39,340 nucleotides of DNA from Frankia sp. AgB1.9 (GCF_016786355.1 NZ_JADWYX010000084.1:1-39340); one strand, 5' to 3'. Shown: positions 7,732 through 15,866, counted from the stretch's first letter. Made by a program: numbers and translations. The notes: generated by a model not told the origin, from the letters alone.

Positions 7732-8888
7732 GCGCGCTGTCCCGCGACGTCGCCATCGTCGGCGTCGGGTACTCGCCGCTGAGCCGAGACGGGACGCCTC
7801 TTCCCCGTCGGCTCGCCTATGCGGCGGTCAGCGAGGCGCTCGCGGACGCCGGCCTGCCCGGAGCGGCCGTCGACGGCATCTTCGAGTACAAGTTCGGGCC
7901 GGAGTCGCCGGGAGCGCAGGATGTCGCCCGGATGATCGGCGCGCCGAACCTCACGGCGTTCGCCGACATCATGCCGACGAATCCGTCCGGGCTGGCCGGT
8001 CCGCTCGCCGGCGTGATGGCGGTTGCGTCGGGTGTGTGCGAGACGGTGCTGGCCTTCCGTTGCCTCACCCGGGCTGCCGGTCACACCGGTGGCGTCCGCA
8101 CCGGCCCGGACCGGATCGGCGGCGCCGACCAGTTCCTCACGCCGTACGGCTATCTCGGCGGCATTCTGATGAACATGGCGCTGGTCAAGCAGCGTTGGAT
8201 GGCGCAGTACGGCCGAGGCGAGGAGGATTTCGGCCGCATCGCGGTCAACGCCCGCCGCTGGTCGGCGCTCAATCCCCGCGCCGTGCTGCGTGACCCGATC
8301 TCGATGGACGACTACCTCGGGTCGCGGATGATCGCCGACCCGCTGCGGCTGCTCGACTGCGACTACCCGGTCAACGGGGCCGTCGCGACCGTCATCACCA
8401 CCGCGGAGCGAGCCCGTGACCTGTGCCAACGGCCGGTGCTGATCGACTCGATGGCGTACGGCACCGGCCCCGAGGTGGACTGGATCTTCGGCGCGGACTA
8501 CCTCTACGGCGGGACGATTCCGTGTGCGCAGCGTCTCTGGGAACGCTCCGCGTTCGGTCCGGCCGACATCGACGTGGCGCAGATCTACGACGGCTTCACC
8601 TCCGTCACCTTGCACTGGCTGGAGGCGCTCGGCTTCTGCGGTCTCGGTGAGTCCGGCGACTGGATCGGGAACGGCGACCGGATCGGGCCCGGTGGCGAGC
8701 TGCCGATGAACACCGCGGGCGGGCAGCTGGCCGAGGGCCGGCTGCACGGCGTCAGCTTCCTGAACGAGGCGGTGCTTCAGCTGCGGGGGCAGTGCGACGC
8801 GCGGCAGGTGCCCGACGCCCGCGTCGCGCTGGTCGCCTCCGGCCTCTATCCGCAATGCGGCGCCATGGTCCTGACGGCCGGCTCGTGA
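7728..8888 (+). CDS. Thiolase-fold lipid-transfer protein, Ltp2-like (probable retro-aldolase)
   Basis: SCP2/thiolase-fold protein of 386 residues. The usual thiolase nucleophile segment CxSG is replaced by NPSG near residues 85-88, so no acyl-Cys chemistry is expected. The segment QIYDGFTSVTLHWLEALGFCG (286-306) is typical of Ltp2-like proteins, with Tyr287 a candidate catalytic residue. The C-terminal GRLHG segment carries Arg338 where Ltp2-type sequences I recall have Tyr. Ltp2 with a DUF35 partner cleaves beta-hydroxyacyl-CoA by retro-aldol chemistry in steroid side-chain breakdown. Adjacency to DUF35 supports that role, but the substrate is unknown. The ATG overlaps the previous stop by ATGA. 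Confidence 0.88.
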   Translation: MSALSRDVAIVGVGYSPLSRDGTPLPRRLAYAAVSEALADAGLPGAAVDGIFEYKFGPESPGAQDVARMIGAPNLTAFADIMPTNPSGLAGPLAGVMAVASGVCETVLAFRCLTRAAGHTGGVRTGPDRIGGADQFLTPYGYLGGILMNMALVKQRWMAQYGRGEEDFGRIAVNARRWSALNPRAVLRDPISMDDYLGSRMIADPLRLLDCDYPVNGAVATVITTAERARDLCQRPVLIDSMAYGTGPEVDWIFGADYLYGGTIPCAQRLWERSAFGPADIDVAQIYDGFTSVTLHWLEALGFCGLGESGDWIGNGDRIGPGGELPMNTAGGQLAEGRLHGVSFLNEAVLQLRGQCDARQVPDARVALVASGLYPQCGAMVLTAGS

Positions 8889-8936
8889 CGGCCGACTCGT
8901 GAGAAAAGGCCGCGCTGTCCGCTGCCGCGCTGTCCG
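8873..8936. repeat. Short tandem and direct repeats around the Ltp2-like stop codon
   Basis: A 14-base unit GACGGCCGGCTCGT is repeated at once with one change (8873-8900), duplicating the gene end including the TGA. It is followed by a 13-base direct repeat GCCGCGCTGTCCG (8909-8921 and 8924-8936) inside the 84-base gap before the acyl-CoA dehydrogenase. These look like slippage duplications. Confidence 0.6.
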
Positions 8937-8972
8937 ACGCCGTGCTGCCCGAGACCGCCAGAGGAGACGTTC

Positions 8973-10271
8973 GTGAGCTGGGAATTCGAGACCGACGCCG
9001 AGTTTCAGGCAAAGCTCGACTGGATCGAGACCTTCGTCCGCGAGGAGGTCGAGCCGCTTGATGTGCTTCACCCGCGTGACGTCTACAAGCGGCCGATGGA
9101 CCCCGACGTCGCGAAGGTCGTGCGCTCGCTGCAGCAGCGGGTCCGCGACCAGGATCTGTGGGCCTGCCACCTCGGCCCCGACCTCGGCGGTCAGGGCTAC
9201 GGGCAGCTGAAGCTCGCCCTGATGAACGAGATCCTCGGCCGGTCGCACTGGGCGGCGCTCGTCTTCGGGACGCAGGCGCCCGACACCGGGAATGCCGAGG
9301 TGCTCGCGCACTATGGCACCGCGGAGCAGAAGGCCCGATACCTGCGGCCGCTGCTGGACGGCGAGATCGTCTCCTGCTATTCGATGACCGAGCCGCAGGG
9401 TGGCTCGGACCCGGGCCAGTTCACCTGCGGCGCGGTGCGGGACGGCGACGACTGGGTCATCAACGGTTGGAAGTTCTTCTCCTCGCACGCGCGGTGGGCG
9501 GAGTTCCTCGTCGTGATGGTCCGCACCGATCCCGACGCCACCGTCCACAACGCCTTCTCGATGTTCCTGGTGCCCCGAGCGACTCCGGGTGTCCGGATTG
9601 AGCGCAACATCGGGCTGTACGGCGAGACCGAGGACGAGGGCGGTCACTCGCTCGTCCACTACGACAACGTGCGGGTGCCGGCGGAGAACCTCCTCGGCGA
9701 GCCGGGCCAGGGTTTCGCGGTGGCGCAGACCCGGCTGGGTGGTGGCCGGGTGCACCACGCCATGCGCGCCGTCGGCGTGTGCCAGCGCGCGCTGGACATG
9801 ATGTGCGAGCGGGTCCTCAGCCGCACGACCCGCGGCAGCCTGCTCGCCGACAAGCAGTACGTCCAGGGATACGTCGCGGACTCGTGGGCGGAGCTCGCGC
9901 AGTTCCGGCTGCTGGTCCTGCGGACCGCCTGGAAGATCGACCGTTACAACGACTACTCCCGGGTCCGGGAGGACATCGCGGCCGTCAAGATCCTGGCGCC
10001 GCGGCTGATCCAGGACATCGTCGGCCGGGCGATCCAGGTCCACGGAGCGCTGGGCATCACCACGGAGCTGGATCTCGTCAGGATGTTCCTGATCCAGTTC
10101 GTCACCGGCTTCTCGGACGGCCCCTCGGAGATCCACAAGGCCACCCTGAGCCGTCGGGTGCTCAAGCAGTACAAGCCGGCGCCTGGCCTGTGGCCGACCC
10201 AGCACATCCCGACCCGGCGGTCCGAGGCGGCCGCTCACTTCGCGGAGCGGCTCAAGGAAGTCGACGGCTGA
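8973..10271 (+). CDS. Acyl-CoA dehydrogenase
   Basis: FAD-dependent acyl-CoA dehydrogenase of 432 residues with all domains: helical N-terminus, the flavin/substrate signature YSMTEPQGGSDPG (about 136-148), INGWKFFSS (163-171), a beta domain ending NVRVPAENLLGEPGQGF, and a C-terminal helical bundle with QVHGALGIT. Near the end, SDGPSEIHK stands where many family members have YEGT, so the position of the catalytic base is not certain. This DGP-type ending resembles the ACAD10/11-like and mycobacterial FadE subgroup. The GTG at 8973 follows AGAGGAG. It introduces the alpha-beta double bond in the CoA thioester made by the operon's CoA-transferase. Confidence 0.93.
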   Translation: MSWEFETDAEFQAKLDWIETFVREEVEPLDVLHPRDVYKRPMDPDVAKVVRSLQQRVRDQDLWACHLGPDLGGQGYGQLKLALMNEILGRSHWAALVFGTQAPDTGNAEVLAHYGTAEQKARYLRPLLDGEIVSCYSMTEPQGGSDPGQFTCGAVRDGDDWVINGWKFFSSHARWAEFLVVMVRTDPDATVHNAFSMFLVPRATPGVRIERNIGLYGETEDEGGHSLVHYDNVRVPAENLLGEPGQGFAVAQTRLGGGRVHHAMRAVGVCQRALDMMCERVLSRTTRGSLLADKQYVQGYVADSWAELAQFRLLVLRTAWKIDRYNDYSRVREDIAAVKILAPRLIQDIVGRAIQVHGALGITTELDLVRMFLIQFVTGFSDGPSEIHKATLSRRVLKQYKPAPGLWPTQHIPTRRSEAAAHFAERLKEVDG

Positions 10272-10299
10272 GACCGGGCGTGGGCGAGAACGGGTCAAC

Positions 10300-11103
10300 G
10301 TGCGTAGCCGCCTCGACCTGACCGGCCGGCCCACCCTGGTGGTCGGCGGTGGCGGAGCCGGCATCGGCTCCGCCGTCGCGGCCGCCGCGGCCAGCGCCGG
10401 CGCGCCCGTCGCCGTGATCACGCACAACGCCGACCACGCCGAGGCACTGCTCGGGCTGGTCAGGGCGACGGGGGTCACCGGCGCGGCGGTGGTGGCCGAC
10501 GTTTTGGACGAGGGATCGCTGGTCGCCGCCATCGCCCGGCTCCAGGACGAGCTGGGACCGATCAGGAACCTGGTCAACGTGGTGGGCGGCGCGGCGGGCG
10601 AGTACCACCGGCCCACCGCGCAGCCGCTGGACTCCTTCGACCGGGTGCTGGAGCGGAACCTGCGTTACGTGCCGGTCTCCTGCCGGGAGGTCGGCGCGGC
10701 GCTGCTGGCCGCGGGGGAGACCGGCAGCATCGTCAACATCTCGTCCGGGGCCGCCCGCGGGGCCCCGCTGCTCGGCGCCTACGCGGCGGCGAAGGCCGGC
10801 CTGGAGGCGCTGACCCGGTCGATGGCGCTAGCCTGGGGCCCGCACGGCATCCGCGTCAACGCCGTCTCGCCCGGGACGACCCGTACCGGCGACCAGGAAC
10901 GTGGCGAGGTCGCTCCCGGGATTCCGCTGCGCCGGCGCGGTGAGGCGAGTGAGGTCGCGGCCGCGGTGCTGTTCCTGCTTTCGGACCTTGCCAGCTACAC
11001 GACGGGCCACATCTTCCCGGTGGACGGCGGCGCCGGGCTGGGTCATCCGGGCGGCGAGCAGATGTCTGCCTTCGCCGGCCGCGACCGCCCTGCCGGACGG
11101 TAA
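10300..11103 (+). CDS. SDR family oxidoreductase
   Basis: Classical SDR of 267 residues. Cofactor motif VVGGGGAGIG near the N-terminus, VNVVGG in place of NNAG, Ser in NISSGAARG, Tyr-Lys in YAAAK, and a VDGGAGLGHPGG ending. The ITHN after strand two lacks an acidic residue, so the cofactor preference is unclear. The start is taken as the GTG at 10300, 28 bases after the acyl-CoA dehydrogenase stop; the ribosome site is weak. It is the last gene of the first operon, followed by a hairpin at 11113. It probably oxidises the hydroxyacyl-CoA intermediate. Confidence 0.88.
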   Translation: MRSRLDLTGRPTLVVGGGGAGIGSAVAAAAASAGAPVAVITHNADHAEALLGLVRATGVTGAAVVADVLDEGSLVAAIARLQDELGPIRNLVNVVGGAAGEYHRPTAQPLDSFDRVLERNLRYVPVSCREVGAALLAAGETGSIVNISSGAARGAPLLGAYAAAKAGLEALTRSMALAWGPHGIRVNAVSPGTTRTGDQERGEVAPGIPLRRRGEASEVAAAVLFLLSDLASYTTGHIFPVDGGAGLGHPGGEQMSAFAGRDRPAGR

Positions 11104-11112
11104 CTGCCTCGG

Positions 11113-11152
11113 TTCTCGGCGCGCCCCGATCGTTTCCGGAACGCACCGAGAA
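11113..11152. terminator. Possible hairpin terminator between convergent genes
   Basis: TTCTCGGCGCG at 11113-11123 pairs with CGCACCGAGAA at 11142-11152 with one mismatch across an 18-base loop. There is no T tract. It lies between the stops of the rightward and leftward SDR genes and could serve both. Confidence 0.45.
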
Positions 11153-11165
11153 GAAGCGCGAGGGC

Positions 11166-11864
11166 TTACCGGTACATGCCGGCGCCGCCGTCGATGAACA
11201 GTGTGCGGCCGGTGATGAACGAACCACTGGGCCCGGCGAGGAACACGACCGTCCCGCCGACGTCCGTCTCCGGGTCGCCGAGCCGGCCGAGCGGAATCTT
11301 GTCGATCACGGTCGGCGGCCAGCGGTTCGGGTCATTCGTGGCGACCGGGCACAGCACGTTGACCCGGATGTTGTCCGGTCCCCACTCGACGGAGGCGTGC
11401 TTGGTGATGCCGCGGATGGCCTCCTTGGCTCCGGCGTACACCCCTTCGCCGCGCACCCCGCCCTGGGTCCCGGACGCCGACGCGCAGTTGATGACCGCGC
11501 CGCCGCCGCGGGCCTTCAGGTGCGGGTGGCACAGCTGCATCATCCGCAGCGACGCCATCGGGCCCGACTCGAAGACCAGGCGCATCTCGGCCTCGGAGAC
11601 CTCCAGCAGCGGCATCTTGTTCCAGCCCTGGGCGAGGTTGACCAGCGTGCTCACGCCGCCGAAGTCACGGACGACCTCCTCGACCGCCGAGGCGCAGGCG
11701 GCCGGGTCCATGACGTCGCAGCGCAGGGCGCGTTCCACCCCGTCCGCGCGCGACGGGTCGAGATCGAGCGCGACCACCGTCGCCCCGGCCTTCGTGAGAG
11801 CCCGGCAGACTCCGCGCCCGAGGTCGCCTGCCCCACCCGTGACGATCGCGACGTCCGTGTCCAT
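11166..11864 (-). CDS. SDR family oxidoreductase
   Basis: Classical SDR of 232 residues. TGGAGDLGRG cofactor motif, LDLD at the end of strand two (NAD type), LVNLAQ in place of NNAG, Ser in CASASGTQ, Tyr-Lys in YAGAK, and an IDGGAGMYR end. The ATG at 11864 fits the family's length and has GGAG and AGGAG stretches upstream; the frame stays open to 11900, where a second ATG exists. It is convergent with the first operon and divergent from the SnoaL-like gene at 11994, with an AT-rich promoter region between. Substrate unknown. Confidence 0.87.
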   Translation of the reverse strand: MDTDVAIVTGGAGDLGRGVCRALTKAGATVVALDLDPSRADGVERALRCDVMDPAACASAVEEVVRDFGGVSTLVNLAQGWNKMPLLEVSEAEMRLVFESGPMASLRMMQLCHPHLKARGGGAVINCASASGTQGGVRGEGVYAGAKEAIRGITKHASVEWGPDNIRVNVLCPVATNDPNRWPPTVIDKIPLGRLGDPETDVGGTVVFLAGPSGSFITGRTLFIDGGAGMYR

Positions 11865-11939
11865 CTCCTGCGACGCTCCTTCGTTCGACGGCGCGGCCAC
11901 CGCGGTTTCGGTGCGGTAAGCCGCGGCCGGGAAATCTCA

Positions 11940-11970
11940 AGATTTAATGCAAATAGCTTATACTTGTTGG
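11940..11970. promoter_or_regulatory. AT-rich divergent promoter/operator region
   Basis: The only AT-rich stretch between the leftward SDR and the rightward SnoaL-like gene. On the plus strand TATACT (about 11960) is a plausible -10 box. GCTTATACTTGTTGG resembles the CTTAACTTGTGG end of the element at 1798-1827, and GCAAATAGCTTA loosely resembles the element at 3082-3099. No convincing -35 box was seen. Confidence 0.4.
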
Positions 11971-11993
11971 ACGGTCGGAGGAAGTGGGGAAGC

Positions 11994-12536
11994 ATGAACG
12001 CGATCGAGCAGCTGCTGGCCCGGGACCAGATCCGCCAGCTCGCGGAGCGCTACGCCCTCGCGGTTGACGGCAAGGACCTGGACTCCCTTGCCGAGCTCTT
12101 CGCCGACGACGTGAGCAATGGCCGCTACGGCCCGGGTCGAGCCGGAGTGCGGACCTTCTACGACAACCGCCTGCGGCTGTTCCACTGCTCGATGCACCTG
12201 GTCGGTAATCACGTGATCGATTTCGACGACGACGAGCACGCCCACGGCGTCGTGTACTGCCGGGCGCACCACCACGTCACCGAGCCCGAGCACTGGTTCG
12301 ACCTGGCGCTGGCGTACTGGGACACCTACGAGCGGTCCGGCGACGGCTGGGTGTTCCGCCGGCGGCGGGTGAAGTCGTGGTACCGGCAGGAGTTCGGGCA
12401 TCCGGAGCACGGCACCGAGCGGGTGCTCGCCGCCGAGGGGCAGGCCGGCCCGATGCGGGGTAGCCGGATGCCAGAGGGCTGGCCCACCTTCGACGACTAC
12501 TGGGCCCGACCCCCGGCACCGCTCCCCGGCGACTGA
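11994..12536 (+). CDS. SnoaL-like / NTF2-fold protein
   Basis: A protein of 180 residues with the SnoaL-like pattern: RDQIRQLAERYALAVDGKDLDSLAELFADDV at the start, a central HCSMHLVGNHVIDF strand pair, and a VYCRAHHHV strand followed by GDGWVFRRRRVKSWYR. Relatives act as hydratases, isomerases or ring-hydroxylating-oxygenase-like subunits, so a lyase or isomerase step is plausible. The C-terminal 40 residues are Pro-rich and probably extended. The ATG at 11994 has GGAGGAAG upstream. It belongs to the same protein class as the gene at 4145 but is not a close copy. It is monocistronic; the palindrome at 12613 follows it. Confidence 0.83.
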   Translation: MNAIEQLLARDQIRQLAERYALAVDGKDLDSLAELFADDVSNGRYGPGRAGVRTFYDNRLRLFHCSMHLVGNHVIDFDDDEHAHGVVYCRAHHHVTEPEHWFDLALAYWDTYERSGDGWVFRRRRVKSWYRQEFGHPEHGTERVLAAEGQAGPMRGSRMPEGWPTFDDYWARPPAPLPGD

Positions 12537-12612
12537 GCGGCCCGCGCGGGGCCTGTCAGTGATCAGGATGTCGACGCGTGATGCTTGGTCCTGGATCGCG
12601 GGCCACCGCGCG

Positions 12613-12697
12613 GGCCTTGATCGCCGTTTCGGCCCTGCGGTGGTCGTAGGAACGCGCCCGTCACGACCACGCCAGGTCCAAAACGGCGATCAAGCCC
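12613..12697. repeat. Dispersed palindrome, copy 2, at the left edge of the accessory island
   Basis: The left arm begins CTTGATCGCCGTTTCGGCC at 12617 and runs through GGTGGTCGTAGG. The right arm, read on the other strand, begins CTTGATCGCCGTTTTGGACC. Both arms match the arms of the element at 816-901. It lies between the stops of two convergent genes. It could be a REP-like mobile palindrome, a bidirectional terminator, or both. Confidence 0.78.
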
Positions 12698-12728
12698 ACG
12701 CACGGCCAGGCCCCGCCCCCGACCGTCG

Positions 12729-13346
12729 TTACTGACCGTTGTTCATCGTCGAGACCACGGCGCGCAGCACTTCACGCTCCGATGGCGGATCGTCCGCCGG
12801 GCCGAACACCAGCACTGGCCGTTCATCGCCCAGCGCGGTCACGAACGCCAGCATGCTTGGCACAGCGGTCAGCAGCCGCACGACCTCCGCCGGGCTGTCC
12901 CCAGGCCGCGGGCGGACCAGGACGACGAGCCCCGACGCCATGACGCTTGGCCATTCCGCGTCGGCCCCCGCCTCCCACGCCTCGCCGTCCCCCGGGCGCC
13001 GCGCTTCAGGGAGACCCACCAGGACCGGGGGAGTCGGGTCGACCTCCGCGCGTGCCTCGGCTTTGCTGTCGCCGGCGATCTCCCGGGCGAGTAGCCGCGT
13101 GAGGTAGTCCGCGGGGAAGTCCAGCGCCGCGGAGATCGCGCCGAGCTGCGCGTTCGACAGCTTCCGCGGACCCTGTCCGCTCTGCGCGGCGCGGAGCGCT
13201 TCCAACGGGACCTTCGCTTTCGCCGCCAACTGAGGCTGGCCGATCTTCAACGCGTACATACGCGCGTTCACCGCGATCCCGACCCCGGACCAGTTCTCCC
13301 AACCGTCCGCCGGGTTGTTACACCCACACAGCGCCAAGGCGGTCAC
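12729..13346 (-). CDS. XRE-like helix-turn-helix regulator
   Basis: A protein of 205 residues. Residues about 30-80 form an XRE-type helix-turn-helix: MYALKIGQPQLAAKAKV, then LEALRAAQSG, then NAQLGAISAALDFPADYLTRLL. The C-terminal half has no family I recognise. The N-terminus has a CGCNN segment that may be a metal or disulfide site. The start is taken as the GTG at 13346, which overlaps the stop of the upstream gene by GTGA (13343-13346) and implies translational coupling. Together with the coupled gene and the regulator at 14109 it forms a small regulatory cluster inserted among catabolic genes. Its target is unknown. Confidence 0.75.
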   Translation of the reverse strand: MTALALCGCNNPADGWENWSGVGIAVNARMYALKIGQPQLAAKAKVPLEALRAAQSGQGPRKLSNAQLGAISAALDFPADYLTRLLAREIAGDSKAEARAEVDPTPPVLVGLPEARRPGDGEAWEAGADAEWPSVMASGLVVLVRPRPGDSPAEVVRLLTAVPSMLAFVTALGDERPVLVFGPADDPPSEREVLRAVVSTMNNGQ

Positions 13347-13822
13347 GCCGCCTGGCCGTTCGTCAGCGCGATGGCAGCAGCTCGCGCGAACGGGCGCAAC
13401 TCCCACACCGCCACCTCGACCCGCCGGCCATTCACGTTCGCCCGCACGTCATGACAGACCAACGGGCGCGTGCGGCGCACCGGCGGACGACCCGCACATA
13501 CGACCGGGGCCAACGACCCAGCCGGGGCCGCCGCTGCGAGCAGGCCGCCGAACGCGAGGGCCACCGCGGTCGACGCCGCCGATACTTCCCGAGGCCACAC
13601 CGCTATCGGCCCGACCTCCGGATACGTCGCGACCAGCTCGAACGCCCACCGGACCGACAGCCGCCGAGGCACCAGCACCCCCACGGGCCCCGACGACCGG
13701 CCTTCCGGCGACGCGAACGGCCGGGCCATCACCAGCCCATCGCGCCCGAGCGGCGCCAGCGCCGGGACCTCTACTGCGCGGCCGACACCTCCACTCCATT
13801 CGATCACTGCCGTGGTCACCAT
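13343..13822 (-). CDS. Hypothetical protein coupled to the XRE-like regulator
   Basis: A protein of about 159 residues that I do not recognise. It contains GVLVPRRLSVRWAFELVATYP in the middle, then a small-residue hydrophobic stretch (STAVALAFGGLLAAAAP) that could be a membrane segment or a buried helix, and an RRVEVAVWELRPFARAAAIAL end. The start is uncertain: ATG at 13822 has GGGAGG directly before it, and the next codon, a GTG at 13819, is better spaced. Its stop overlaps the start of the downstream regulator gene (GTGA), which supports it being real. The 250 bases upstream, shared with the divergent gene at 14109, hold short repeats but no other gene. Confidence 0.6.
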   Translation of the reverse strand: MVTTAVIEWSGGVGRAVEVPALAPLGRDGLVMARPFASPEGRSSGPVGVLVPRRLSVRWAFELVATYPEVGPIAVWPREVSAASTAVALAFGGLLAAAAPAGSLAPVVCAGRPPVRRTRPLVCHDVRANVNGRRVEVAVWELRPFARAAAIALTNGQAA

Positions 13823-14007
13823 GCCTCCCGTCGCAGACCCCGCGGCCCGCGTCACGAGCCGCCGTCAGGCCGGCCCCGGCCGAGGGCTCGACGCCAGCCC
13901 GACCGGAACCGACGGCCTCCACGATTGGTGCCCGGGCGAACGCCGTCAGTGACAATGGCCCGGGCGAAGCGGGCCTTGGCCCTTATCGACCTGTCCAGAG
14001 ACATGCC

Positions 14008-14026
14008 GGGCCACTTCGGGCCACTT
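14008..14026. repeat. Tandem GGGCCACTT repeat in the divergent regulatory gap
   Basis: GGGCCACTT occurs at 14008-14016 and again at 14018-14026, a ten-base period of about one helical turn. It lies between the leftward regulator pair and the rightward XRE gene at 14109. This is a plausible binding site for one of the local regulators. Confidence 0.45.
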
Positions 14027-14108
14027 GCCGGCAACCCGCAGTGCGCCGCTGACAACGCCGCCGGGACAAGCGACGATCAGCGCAGCCCCCGCGCCCGTCG
14101 GAGACGCC

Positions 14109-15485
14109 ATGACCCACAGCGCCACCCCACGCACGCACCTTGCCGCCCTTCTGGTCGAGCGCGGCTGGAGCGCGAGCCGGTTCTGCCGCGCCTACCAGAA
14201 ATGCGCCATCGACCTCACCATCGGCAGCGGTTACCTCGCCGAACGCACCGCAAAACGCTGGATCGCCGGAGAAGTCACTGAACCGCGCGCCCCTGCGCCC
14301 GCCGTGCTCAAGGCGATGTTCGACGTCGACTTCGCGACGCTCTTCGGGCCGCCACTGATGCGACCGCGTGACCCAGCCCTCACGCATTCCGGGCCGCTGG
14401 TCCTAGCCCACCGGGCAGGTGACCATGGTCTCAGTACAAGCCGCGCGACCGAGGAGGCGAGTTCGACGGACCGACGTGACGCGCTTCGCCTACTGGCACT
14501 GGGCCCGGCGGCCGCGGACCTCTCCCGCCGCATCGCCCACGCAGACCCCGACCCGCTCACCCTCGACCAGTACGAAGCAGATCTGCACCGCATCGCCGAG
14601 AAGTATCGCGGCACGCCTCACGTCGAAATTGCCACGACCGTCGGAACGCGCTGGACCAGCGCCGAACGGGTTCTCGACGGCCGGGTGTCGCCCCGCGTCC
14701 GCGGGCGCATGACCTTGGTCGCGGGCAACCTCGCGTTCTACCTGGGCATGCTCGCGTTCGACATGGGCGACGACGACTCAGCCCGCGCGTTCCTCCACGT
14801 AGCGACCCAGCACGCCGACCAGGCCCGGGACCTTTTGCCGACCCGATCGGACGTCGCACTTCTCGCCGGGTCCGTCGCCGTCATGCGTTCATCACTGGCC
14901 TACTTCGCAGGAGCGCACGCCCAGGCCGCCGACATCGCCGCCGACGCCCGACCCGCCGCACACCCCTTCACCCGACCCGTTCTCGCCGGATGCGAGGCGC
15001 GAGCCGCAGCACTAGCAGGCCGCCCCGAACAAGCCCGCGCCGCACTCACCGACATGCAGGAACACATCTGGACCGGTGGCATCGTGCCGGGCCCCAACCC
15101 CGGCGACGACGCCTTCGCCCACGCATTCCTCGCCGTAGTGCTCGCGCACCTCGGAGACGGCATCCGCGCCGAACAACACGCCAGGACCGGCCTCGCCGTC
15201 GAACTCGCCACGGCACCAGGCCACTACGTCCAACTCGGCGGGAAGTACACGACGCTCTGCCTCACCTACCTCCGCCGACCCGACCCCGAGCCCGAACAGG
15301 CGGCGTTGGTCGCGACCAACGCCCTCACCGTCGTGGACGGCACGCCGACGCGGGGCGTGATCCAGCGCGCAGGCCAGTACTGGCAGGAGATGAACGTCCG
15401 CTGGCCCGACCTCCCCGCCGTCCGAGACCTGGGCGAGATCGTCGTGTCCGCCCGCAAGGCCCTACCCGCCGCCCGCACCGCCTGA
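14109..15485 (+). CDS. XRE-family regulator with C-terminal helical (TPR-like) domain
   Basis: A protein of 458 residues. Residues about 9-60 are an XRE-like DNA-binding domain (LAALLVERGWSASRFCRAYQK, then YLAERTAKRWIAGEV). Residues about 120-450 are a long Ala-rich helical array with repeated pairs typical of tetratricopeptide-like peptide sensors (DSARAFLHVATQHADQARDL, AQAADIAADARPAAHPF, DGIRAEQHARTGLAVELA). Actinobacterial proteins with this layout often control neighbouring accessory or secondary-metabolism genes. The start is the ATG at 14109, five bases after GGAG; the frame is open upstream to 14025. Third codon positions lean strongly to C, unlike the catabolic genes, which suggests a different history. 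Confidence 0.82.
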   Translation: MTHSATPRTHLAALLVERGWSASRFCRAYQKCAIDLTIGSGYLAERTAKRWIAGEVTEPRAPAPAVLKAMFDVDFATLFGPPLMRPRDPALTHSGPLVLAHRAGDHGLSTSRATEEASSTDRRDALRLLALGPAAADLSRRIAHADPDPLTLDQYEADLHRIAEKYRGTPHVEIATTVGTRWTSAERVLDGRVSPRVRGRMTLVAGNLAFYLGMLAFDMGDDDSARAFLHVATQHADQARDLLPTRSDVALLAGSVAVMRSSLAYFAGAHAQAADIAADARPAAHPFTRPVLAGCEARAAALAGRPEQARAALTDMQEHIWTGGIVPGPNPGDDAFAHAFLAVVLAHLGDGIRAEQHARTGLAVELATAPGHYVQLGGKYTTLCLTYLRRPDPEPEQAALVATNALTVVDGTPTRGVIQRAGQYWQEMNVRWPDLPAVRDLGEIVVSARKALPAARTA

Positions 15486-15540
15486 CCTGCCGCGACAGTA
15501 TCCGAAGATCGCCACCGCAGACTTTCTTTTCGGTTTCAAG

Positions 15541-15557
15541 GGCGGCCTTCGGCCGCC
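15541..15557. terminator. GC hairpin after the XRE/TPR regulator
   Basis: GGCGGCC-TTC-GGCCGCC forms a perfect 7-base stem with a TTC loop, 56 bases after the stop at 15485. There is no T tract after it. The 350 bases between 15486 and 15835 hold no other convincing gene except a short ORF starting at 15771. Base composition changes sharply near 15740, from GC-rich to much more balanced. Confidence 0.4.
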
Positions 15558-15770
15558 GCGTCGTGCCACCGCACGCGCCACGCACGGGCAGGACCCGTCA
15601 GCCCGCCACGCACGGGGGACCCGCCGTGCGCTGGCGTGCCCGGCACCCCCGCGCGTCGGGCTGCAACCCGCCCGCGCGCGTCGGAGACGTCGGCCCGTCG
15701 CTGTCTGGTGTCCGCACGGGCCGCCACTCCAAAAGCTTAGGCCAGCATCCTTGTGGTTAGGGGAGAGACT

Positions 15771-15866
15771 ATGCTACTCCGACTGAATAGCGTCCGATCT
15801 GCCCAACGGGACCCACCGAGGTTGCGAGAATTCGAATGCCCGAATCGTACGTCGGCCCAACCGTAG
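15771..15866 (+). CDS. Short ORF (31 codons) with strong ribosome site, leader or displaced N-terminus
   Basis: AGGGGAGAG stands three bases before an ATG at 15771, a much better start signal than that of the larger frame at 15836. The ORF runs MLLRLNSVRSAQRDPP and on to a TAG at 15864-15866, overlapping the next frame by 31 bases. It may be an upstream leader ORF, or the true N-terminus of the broken nuclease-like gene separated by a further frameshift. No family is recognised. Confidence 0.35.
   Translation: MLLRLNSVRSAQRDPPRLREFECPNRTSAQP

Noticed and set aside
7560..10616. A 1018-codon open frame on the minus strand
   Set aside because: It lies antisense to Ltp2-like, acyl-CoA dehydrogenase and SDR genes, is rich in Arg, His, Val and Asp without domains, and results from GC-rich third positions.
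13451..14281. A rightward 276-codon Arg-rich frame
   Set aside because: It is antisense to the gene at 13343, extremely Arg/Pro/His-rich, and crosses the promoter region of the XRE gene.
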